From: Paracoccaceae bacterium
GTDB lineage: Bacteria; Pseudomonadota; Alphaproteobacteria; Rhodobacterales; Rhodobacteraceae
NCBI GenBank assembly: GCA_007119835.1
Contig: SKOX01000173.1
Location: 1-5,248 of the forward strand
Direction: 5' to 3'
DNA: 5,248 nt
Both the position numbers and the translations under genes were made by a program. Below are positions 1 through 4,802 of this stretch, piece after piece; position 1 is the stretch's first letter, and each line of letters opens with the position of its first letter. The notes beneath the pieces were generated by a model. The model saw only the letters and a list, made by a program, of their open reading frames with translations. It made no database searches and was not told the origin of the DNA.

Positions 1-629
1 ACGCCGACAGCATCCAGTTCTTGTCGCCCTCGCCGATCTTCCTCGTCCAGCATCATGTTGACCGAGCGATGCAGCCTGTTGCCGATCTTCGCCGTCAGGT
101 TCATGATGTTGATGGATTCCGGGATGCGGTGAATGTAAAAGCTCAGCGCGCCGACGGCTGCAAGCGTGAGCACCAGCGCGAAGAGAACCGAGAGTTGGGG
201 AACGAAAGCTTCGAGCACGGCCTCGGATTGTTCCAGCCGTTGATGGACCGTGCTGAGAACGGTGATGCAGTACACGAAGGTCGAGACGAATATTCCGAGG
301 ACGATCTGGTTTGTCCTGTCGTCCATCAAGTTACCAATGAGACGCGGCCCGTAGTTGGAGCTCGCGAACGAGACTGCGACAAGGGTGACTGAAAACGCGA
401 CTCCTGCGACACCAAGCGTCGCGGCGGCGAGCGTGGTCAGGATCGCGCGTGCGCCATCGACTTGTGTGGCGCGGAGGAAGCCGACGGCCCGGATCCAATC
501 CGAACCGAGCCGCAAGTCGAGATACGGTAGGACAAACCCGAGCAGGACGGCACCGAACGTCATTGTGCCCGGCCAGAACCAGTAATTCTGTCGAGCCTTG
601 ATGATCCTGCGGAATATGAAGTTGTGCAT
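1..629 (-). CDS. DUF2254 family membrane protein, 5' part (3' end outside window)
   Basis: This is an open frame of 209 codons read leftward from an ATG at 627-629 and leaving the window without a stop. The protein is recognised as DUF2254 (PF10011), a family of predicted inner-membrane proteins of unknown function. Four hydrophobic segments are visible at about residues 19-37, 63-87, 106-127 and 142-165. The family-typical stretch is FSVTLVAVSFASSNYGPRL (79-97), followed by NLMDDRTNQIVLGIF (100-114) and, after the fourth segment, IHRIPESI (166-173). The short basic N-terminus before a WFWP segment (MHNFIFRRIIKARQNYWFWP) is usual for the family. Members are commonly around 400 residues, so roughly half is present. 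No strong ribosome binding site precedes the ATG; the frame is open upstream to a TAA near 708-710 without a better start. It lies 177 bases downstream of the DUF4174 gene on the same strand, so co-transcription is possible. Base composition is clearly lower in GC than the right half of the window. Confidence 0.9.
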   Translation of the reverse strand, partial: MHNFIFRRIIKARQNYWFWPGTMTFGAVLLGFVLPYLDLRLGSDWIRAVGFLRATQVDGARAILTTLAAATLGVAGVAFSVTLVAVSFASSNYGPRLIGNLMDDRTNQIVLGIFVSTFVYCITVLSTVHQRLEQSEAVLEAFVPQLSVLFALVLTLAAVGALSFYIHRIPESINIMNLTAKIGNRLHRSVNMMLDEEDRRGRQELDAVG

Positions 630-806
630 CGACTCTGTCGGACAGTGGGACGCGCGCGAAGTCAAGTTGCTGCCCTTCGCGTTCTGGATTTGCGGGCTTG
701 TCGCCTGTTATTTCTCTCTCGGACTCGCTGTTGCTAACGGACGGGGCACGGTCACAAGCAGGAAACGCCCAATTGATCATCGGGATCCAGACTTGGACGA
801 GTCGAC

Positions 807-1268
807 CTACTCGCGGCGCAGGGGCATCCGGTCAATAAGCCGGACCAGCGTTCGCGCTGGGGTAGGTTGGGACCGTCGTAGCGCTACACCTCCGTCCTTG
901 TCCAGCAGCACAACCGTGAAGCCGTGCGGTCTCAATTGCTGCCGCAGAGCGCCGCCCGCTGCAGGTTCAGTGTCGATCAGCAGAACGATGTCACGCTCCT
1001 CCAGCTCGCCGGCGCGCCGGCGCAATTGCTCCAGTTGCTCTTGGAGGCGCGGATCGTCCCGGCCATCGGCGAAAACAACGACTGGCCGCGCGACTCCGAC
1101 GTAGGCCGACAGATCGTGCGAAAGCTCTTCAGGCTTTAGCATTGAGAGCCCGTTTGGCTCGACGGCATCCCGCTCGACAACGCCGGATGTTTGCAGCTCG
1201 TTCTGCGCGACCGCTTGGTGCGACAAGACGATCAGCAGGCCAAGGGCGACCAATTTGAATGCTCGCAT
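807..1268 (-). CDS. DUF4174 domain-containing secreted protein
   Basis: A 153-residue protein. I chose the ATG at 1266-1268 because an AGAGGAA ribosome binding site lies just upstream and because it gives a clean signal peptide; a longer TTG-started frame from 1388 is possible but unlikely. Residues 1-21 form a signal peptide (KLVALGLLIVLS core, likely cleavage after AVA at 21), so the product should be exported to the periplasm. Residues about 50-152 match DUF4174 (PF13778), a thioredoxin-like domain of unknown function. Hallmarks are the leading strand RPVVVFADGRDDPRLQEQ (61-78), the strand DIVLLID (93-99), the LLDKDGGVALR motif (121-131) and the closing IDRMPLRRE (145-153). No CxxC pair is present, so thiol-redox catalysis is not indicated. 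The length is normal for the family. The gene reads toward the DUF2254 gene. Function is unknown; the family assignment is firm. Confidence 0.87.
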   Translation of the reverse strand: MRAFKLVALGLLIVLSHQAVAQNELQTSGVVERDAVEPNGLSMLKPEELSHDLSAYVGVARPVVVFADGRDDPRLQEQLEQLRRRAGELEERDIVLLIDTEPAAGGALRQQLRPHGFTVVLLDKDGGVALRRSQPTPARTLVRLIDRMPLRRE

Positions 1269-1443
1269 CAGCGCTCGTTCCTCTGGTTGACGGGCACCTT
1301 GATTCTTCTTCACCGGATGATGGAGGCCGAGCGTTCCCATCGCCAAGCCTCCGGCCGTCGCGGTCCACAGGGAGGTAGGCCGCCGCAAGCCAGAGGAAGA
1401 GGCCGAGGGCGAAAACGACGGTGACGAGGCTCAGGATCGACAT
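1129..1443 (-). CDS. Doubtful small membrane ORF upstream of the DUF4174 gene
   Basis: An open frame of 104 codons starting at an ATG at 1441-1443. Only the first 30 or so residues look like protein: SILSLVTVVFALGLFLWLAA forms one convincing transmembrane helix, and third codon positions there are almost all G or C. After about position 1350 the frame becomes rich in R, S and P and overlaps the start of the DUF4174 gene in another frame, so the real protein, if any, is much shorter or is frameshifted. A neighbouring frame continues with AGGLAMGTLGLHHP, which could be its true continuation. No ribosome binding site is visible before the ATG, and the IS1595 remnant begins about 15 bases upstream, so the original 5' end or promoter may have been lost. 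I do not recognise the family. It may be a gene remnant. Confidence 0.25.
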   Translation of the reverse strand: MSILSLVTVVFALGLFLWLAAAYLPVDRDGRRLGDGNARPPSSGEEESRCPSTRGTSADASIQIGRPWPADRLVAPSGRAERAANIRRCRAGCRRAKRALNAKA

Positions 1444-1457
1444 GATCGGTGCGGCAG

Positions 1458-1577
1458 GTGAAGGGCCGGGCGCTGAAGACGAAGGCGCTCACCTGAGAGC
1501 CCGCGGCCTGTCGGCGGCAGACCTCCGTCACCGCGGGCAGCGTGATGCACGCCAGCCATCTGCCGCTGAAGACCTGG
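1458..1577 (+). pseudogene. IS1595-family transposase fragment (zinc-ribbon region)
   Basis: Forty codons on the plus strand match the N-terminal zinc-ribbon region of IS1595-family transposases. The diagnostic stretch is CRRQTSVTAGSVMHASHLP (1509-1565), followed by LKTW up to 1577. In intact relatives this block is followed by an aromatic residue, a helix, and then the DDE-type transposase core; all of that is missing. The fragment is degraded: an in-frame TGA lies at 1494-1496, and the residue where the first cysteine of the C-x2-C knuckle is expected is proline (1500-1502, reading EPAAC). No start codon with a ribosome binding site and no terminal inverted repeats are visible. It ends exactly where the oppositely oriented IS91 fragment ends. 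It cannot encode a working transposase. The family identification rests on recalled motif similarity. Confidence 0.75.
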
Positions 1578-1720
1578 CGATGTGCTGGTGACCGCATCTG
1601 GCGCAGCCGGTCACATGCCCGCCGAGCGCCTCGGTCCGGCAGGCCTCGATCGCCGACATCACCTTGAGCTGGGTCAGGCTGACATGCCCGGCATGGCCTG
1701 CCGCCACGCAGGGCCATCGG
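1576..1720 (-). pseudogene. IS91-family transposase fragment (N-terminal zinc-binding domain)
   Basis: The minus strand encodes the start of an IS91-family (Y1 HUH, rolling-circle) transposase. HVSLTQLKVMSAIEACRTEA followed by LGGHVTGCARCGHQHIA (1576-1686) is a near-perfect match to the zinc-binding domain (PF14319). In intact members the next residues are YNSCRNRHCPKCQ; here the match stops at 1576 and unrelated sequence follows. Upstream, the expected GPAWRQA is present at about 1695-1715 but in a different frame from HAGHVSL, so there is a one-base frameshift near 1694-1697. Weak further similarity (an IY pair near 1734-1739) suggests the original start was a little beyond 1740. The remaining zinc ligands, the HUH motif and the catalytic tyrosine are all absent, so it is inactive debris of about 50 residues from a protein normally several hundred long. 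Confidence 0.85.
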
Positions 1721-1763
1721 CAGCGCGACGGCATAGATCGTGGCCCGCCGCAGCGCGGAGGGA

Positions 1764-2987
1764 TCAAGCGCACGGGCATCGCCTGCGCTGCCTCCGGCGG
1801 GTCCAAAGGTTTTCTCGCACTAAACTGGAAACTGGTGCGACCGCTTGCAGCTCGGTCTCCTGGCCCAGCAAAGCTTCGAGCTTCGCGTCATTGTCCGCCT
1901 TTCCTGGTCTCTCAGCGTCAAGCGACTGGCGCGCTGCTCCGCCGCCCGCCCCTCGGCGATACGCTCCCGCGCGTCCTCGAGATCGCCTTGGTCCGGCTCC
2001 GGTGCCGCCTGATCGGCCGCCGGCTCCAGCTGCAGCTCCGGCGAGAACCGGGAAATGATCGGAGCCGATCGAACGGAGCCGCTGCAGCCGCACGAGCGTG
2101 AAGGCGCCGTCATGGAAGACGTGGTCGAGCGGGCAGCGGAACATTGGGTAGTCGGCGTGGAAGGTGCTGAACATGCCGCGCCCTTGGCGGGGGCCCAGCA
2201 TGCCGCTGGCTTCCTGGAAGAGTCGCGTCGTTTTCGACCAGGCCACGTCGTTGAGATCGCCCGCGACGATTGCCGGCCCGCCATGCTCCTTGACCTCCCG
2301 CCCGACGATCAGCAACTCCGCATCGCGCTCCTCGGTATCCTGTTGCGGCTCGGGCGGGCGCGGATGCAGCCCGAAGAATTCGACGCTCTCCCCCGAGCGC
2401 AGGCGGACGGTCGTCCGGATCGACGGAATGTCGTCCTCCACCAGGAAGCGGAGCGTTGCAGCTTCAAGCTCCAGTCGCGACAGAAGGTGCATCCCGTAAT
2501 GATTACCCTGCGGGCGCTTGAGGGCGTGCGGGTAGTCGACGTCGAGCACCCGCAGTCGCTCGTCCCACCACGCGTCCGTCTCGACCGCGAGGATCAGATC
2601 CGGGTCTGTCTCCCGGACGAGCAACACGAAGTCGCCGTCCCGCCGGTTCTCCATCAGCACGTTGGCGATCAGGATCCGGAGCGCTCGCGCCCCATTTCCG
2701 GGCGAGGCGTCGCGGATCTGGCGCGCGGCCAGCGGCGTGTAGGGAAAGATCCGTAGGGCCTGATAGGCGAGGCTGCCGGCGAGAGCGAAGCCGAAGCCGA
2801 AGCCGATATCAAGCGGGCTGGATGTGTCGAAGGAGACGGCATGTGCAAGCCCGACAAGCGCGATAAGCACCGCGATCTGAAATCGCGGGAAGTCGGAAAA
2901 CCGGATCCACCACCGCGCGCCTCGGAGCTGCGACAGCACGGTGAGGGCGATCAGACCCAACCCGATGGCGAACACGCCGAGCTTCAT
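1764..2987 (-). CDS. Membrane-anchored endonuclease/exonuclease/phosphatase family protein, tail probably frameshifted
   Basis: A 407-residue EEP-superfamily protein (PF03372). The start is the ATG at 2985-2987, preceded by AGGAAGG at 2991-2997; an in-frame ATG 51 bases upstream lacks a site and would add an arginine-rich leader. Three hydrophobic segments occupy about residues 4-20, 36-53 and 59-80, anchoring the protein in the membrane. The catalytic domain follows (about 102-316) with the expected metal and active-site positions: N109 (IANV), E136 (AVETD), H208 (GLHPRPP), D244 and N246 (AGDLND), D288 (PLDHVF) and D310-H311 (GSDHFPVLA). The enzyme class cleaves phosphodiester or phosphomonoester bonds; the substrate here is unknown. 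After residue 316 the frame becomes a G/A/R-rich run, while the adjacent frame gives a plausible acidic tail (ELQLEPAADQAAPEPDQGD), indicating a one-base insertion near 2040. The core is intact. The readthrough end lies close to the IS91 remnant. Its 5' leader carries short repeats. Confidence 0.85.
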   Translation of the reverse strand: MKLGVFAIGLGLIALTVLSQLRGARWWIRFSDFPRFQIAVLIALVGLAHAVSFDTSSPLDIGFGFGFALAGSLAYQALRIFPYTPLAARQIRDASPGNGARALRILIANVLMENRRDGDFVLLVRETDPDLILAVETDAWWDERLRVLDVDYPHALKRPQGNHYGMHLLSRLELEAATLRFLVEDDIPSIRTTVRLRSGESVEFFGLHPRPPEPQQDTEERDAELLIVGREVKEHGGPAIVAGDLNDVAWSKTTRLFQEASGMLGPRQGRGMFSTFHADYPMFRCPLDHVFHDGAFTLVRLQRLRSIGSDHFPVLAGAAAGAGGRSGGTGAGPRRSRGRAGAYRRGAGGGAARQSLDAERPGKADNDAKLEALLGQETELQAVAPVSSLVRENLWTRRRQRRRCPCA

Positions 2988-3006
2988 GATCCTTCCTGCG
3001 CGATGA

Positions 3007-3036
3007 GCCAGCCTCCTGCGTCTTGCCAGCCTCCGC
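3007..3036. repeat. Two 10-base direct repeats in the EEP gene leader
   Basis: GCCAGCCTCC occurs at 3007-3016 and again at 3025-3034, an 18-base period, some 20-50 bases upstream of the EEP gene start. A 9-base inverted partner of the second copy (AGCCTCCGC at 3028-3036) lies at 3087-3095 as GCGGAGGCT. The arrangement could be a regulator site or a leader structure, or chance in GC-rich DNA. No known operator is recognised. Confidence 0.4.
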
Positions 3037-3047
3037 AAGGAGAAAGC

Positions 3048-3170
3048 ATGGGCGTCCCAGGATCACCGATTGGCTTTCCGCGGCTGGCGGAGGCTCATGG
3101 CCGCATTACGGTAGGATGCCCCATGATGGAAGACAGCCGCCTCTGGATCGGGCTGCACAGCAACCAGTAG
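3048..3170 (+). CDS. Possible 40-residue small ORF with strong ribosome binding site
   Basis: An ATG at 3048-3050 is preceded by AAGGAG with a five- to six-base gap, the best ribosome binding site in the window. It opens a 40-codon frame ending at TAG 3168-3170. The product begins MGVPGSPIGFPRLAEAHG and ends DSRLWIGLHSNQ; it has no membrane segment, no recognisable motif and mixed third-position composition. It starts 60 bases from the divergent EEP gene. I do not recognise it, and chance is a realistic explanation. Confidence 0.18.
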   Translation: MGVPGSPIGFPRLAEAHGRITVGCPMMEDSRLWIGLHSNQ

Positions 3171-3371
3171 CGACGGAAGTTCTGGGCGTGTTGGCCATAC
3201 CCCGACGCTCAACGCACCCGGTCAGATCGATCCAATCCACGATTGGCTCTATGCAGCGCGCCGGTCGTAGTGCTCGACGAAAGCTTAAGCGTAAGGGCGC
3301 CGAAACCGGGCCGAATGGCCGCTTCCAGCATATGCTGCATGTTCCATGCTGCGCCTGCACATGTCGACTTT

Positions 3372-3411
3372 CCGCCCTTTCTCCGGGTAGGCGCTGCGTA
3401 GAGAAGGGCGG
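3372..3411. repeat. Inverted repeat, 11-base arms with one bulge
   Basis: CCGCCCTTTCTC (3372-3383) pairs with GAGAAGGGCGG (3401-3411) apart from one extra T, leaving a 17-base loop. A similar arm, CCCCTTCTCCCGC, follows at 3419-3431. Neither strand has a T-run after the stem, so it is not a standard terminator. It could be a structured RNA element, an intergenic repeat or an end of an eroded element. Confidence 0.55.
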
Positions 3412-3587
3412 TTGTCCACCCCTTCTCCCGCTCCTGATTGCGTGCGTGCGTGAGCAGGCGCCTTTTTTGGACGGCAAGCCGGCCCTGCTAAGCCTCCAGG
3501 CAACCGGGCGTCGGTTCTGCCCCACGCCTTCAAACGTCAGCGCCGCCTCCCGAATGCTTCCACCTCGCCGGCCAGGAGGCCAATGCT

Positions 3588-4361
3588 TCAAGCTGCAATT
3601 TCTATCCAAGCAGGCGCATGATCGCTCGCACGATCGAGCCCCCGCACCTCCCTGTCGACCCCCGCATCGACAAGCCGATCGACAACGACAGGACTGAGGA
3701 GCAGGTGGTCGAGACGGAGGCCAGCGTCCCTCTGCCACGCGGACCGCAGATAGTCCCAGAAGGTGAAGATGCGCTCCCTGGGATGGCGCGCGCGCACCGC
3801 GTCGGTCCAGCCCTGGGCCAGCAACCGCTCGAACGCCTGTCGCACCTCCGGCCGGAACAGCGCGTCGTCGCGCCACCGCTCCGGCTTGTGGACGTCGATC
3901 TCGTCGGGGATGATGTTGTAGTCTCCGGCAAGGACCACGGGTGCGCCGGCTTCGAGCAGGTTCGTGGCGTGCGACAGCAGCCGGTCAAGCCACCGGAGCT
4001 TGTAGTCGAACTTCGGTCCCGGCGCTGGATTGCCGTTGGGCGCATAGAGGCAGCCGATCAGCACGCCGCGGACGGCCGCCTCGATGTAGCGCGCCTGCTC
4101 CTCCTCGGGCTCGCCCGGCAGACCCCTCCTGGTCAGGATCGGGTCGGTATCCCGGGCGAGGATTGCCACGCCGTTCCAGCGGCTCTGCCCGTGCCAGACA
4201 GCGCCGTAGCCCGCCCGTGCGATTGCCGCGGCGGGGAACTTGGCTTGGGGCGCCTTCAGCTCCTGAAGGCAGACCACGTCCGGCTCCTGCTCCGCCAACC
4301 ATCGCAGCAGGACTTCGAGCCGACCGTTCACGCCGTTCACGTTGAAGGTGGCAATCCGCAT
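3588..4361 (-). CDS. xth: Exodeoxyribonuclease III (AP endonuclease, Xth family)
   Basis: A 257-residue enzyme of the ExoIII branch of the EEP superfamily. It cleaves DNA 5' to abasic sites and removes 3' blocking groups during base excision repair, and has 3'-to-5' exonuclease activity; it acts in the cytoplasm. All expected residues are visible: N7 in MRIATFNVNG, E34 in CLQELK, Y106 in LYAPNG, D147 and N149 in LAGDYNI, D218 in RLDHLL, and the D247-H248 pair in RASDHAPAW. The length is typical (the E. coli enzyme has 268 residues). The ATG at 4359-4361 is chosen because family members start exactly at MRIATFN; the frame is open further upstream but gives no protein-like sequence, and a GGAAGACGGAT stretch offers a modest ribosome binding site. 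The next gene on the plus strand diverges from it across 441 bases. No partner gene of the repair pathway is adjacent, so it is probably transcribed alone. Confidence 0.96.
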   Translation of the reverse strand: MRIATFNVNGVNGRLEVLLRWLAEQEPDVVCLQELKAPQAKFPAAAIARAGYGAVWHGQSRWNGVAILARDTDPILTRRGLPGEPEEEQARYIEAAVRGVLIGCLYAPNGNPAPGPKFDYKLRWLDRLLSHATNLLEAGAPVVLAGDYNIIPDEIDVHKPERWRDDALFRPEVRQAFERLLAQGWTDAVRARHPRERIFTFWDYLRSAWQRDAGLRLDHLLLSPVVVDRLVDAGVDREVRGLDRASDHAPAWIEIAA

Positions 4362-4802
4362 GCCGATAGATCCGTCTTCCGCTCTGCAGCAGTCAGCCGA
4401 ACCCACATATGCCCCAGAGCGCCCGCAACCCAGCCCATCCAGGCATGCTCGCCGCAACGCCGGTACCCGCGTTGGCGCGAGCCCGAGCGGCTGGATCCGG
4501 GCAAGGAGCCCGCCACACCGCACTCCACCATGACGGCGTCCGGTGCAGCCAGATCACAGCAATCGCTGCGGACCCTCGGCCGGGCGCCACCGGACGACGA
4601 GGGCCAGAGGCAGCCATCGTCGCCCGACGACCGCAACATGCTGTACGCGGCATGCCTTCCCGTGCAACCGGCGGGGATCCGCCGAAGTTGCTCCATCGTC
4701 GCCGCGGAAGGCGCCGTGCGGTTGCCATTGCTCCGTTAACGTTCCTAGAAGAGCAGGCGGCGGCCGCCCAGCGGCCGGGAGAACAACAAAGGGACAGGCC
4801 GC
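4362..4802. other. 441-base divergent intergenic region between xth and the M23-type gene
   Basis: The region separates two divergent starts and should carry both promoters. Open frames cross it on both strands, but their translations are rich in R, P, S and A with no recognisable family. A TTGCCA at about 4724 with a 17-base gap to CTAGAA is a poor promoter match and is not called. A CGTTAACG palindrome sits at 4734-4741. Toward xth, CATATG lies 40-50 bases upstream without a properly spaced -35. The only clear structure is the hairpin at 4761-4777. The length is generous for two promoters, so a decayed gene cannot be excluded. Confidence 0.5.
4761..4777 (+). other. Perfect GC-rich hairpin in the leader of the M23-type gene
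   Basis: CGGCCGC (4761-4767) and GCGGCCG (4771-4777) form a perfect seven-base stem with a CCA loop. It lies about 10 bases before the AAAGGGA ribosome binding site (4788-4794) and 25 bases before the start. No T-run follows, so it is not a terminator. It may affect translation or transcript stability, or be a chance product of high GC. Confidence 0.4.

Larger units (their letters stand above)
2988..3587. other. 600-base region without a recognisable gene
   Basis: This stretch lies between the start of the EEP gene and the end of xth. I translated all frames on the plus strand and the main minus frames by eye. Long open frames exist on both strands, but they are rich in C, R, P and S, lack ordered hydrophobic patterns and match nothing I know. 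The GC-rich DNA explains their length. It must contain the EEP promoter, but no convincing -35/-10 pair is visible. No rho-independent terminator for xth was found; the run of six Ts at 3464-3469 follows a GGCGCC palindrome that has no room for a loop. Decayed mobile or gene remnants too diverged to recognise are possible. Confidence 0.5.

Noticed and set aside
598..1104. A 168-codon open frame on the plus strand
   Set aside because: It runs antisense to the DUF4174 gene and to the start of the DUF2254 gene, both supported by family motifs.
2055..2756. A 233-codon open frame on the plus strand
   Set aside because: It lies opposite the catalytic domain of the EEP gene, whose active-site motifs fix the true frame on the minus strand.
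3454..3470. Possible terminator: GGCGCC followed by six Ts
   Set aside because: The palindrome has no loop and cannot fold into a hairpin; no longer stem surrounds it.
3106..3876. A 256-codon open frame on the minus strand
   Set aside because: It overlaps the 3' part of xth in another frame and is rich in R, C, G and S throughout, with no recognisable motif.
3618..4739. A 373-codon open frame on the plus strand
   Set aside because: It is antisense to xth, which shows every catalytic motif of exonuclease III; the plus-strand translation is low in structure and matches no family. It is a by-product of high GC.
4724..4752. Promoter-like TTGCCA with a 17-base gap before CTAGAA
   Set aside because: The -10 hexamer matches the consensus at only one position, so it is not better than chance.
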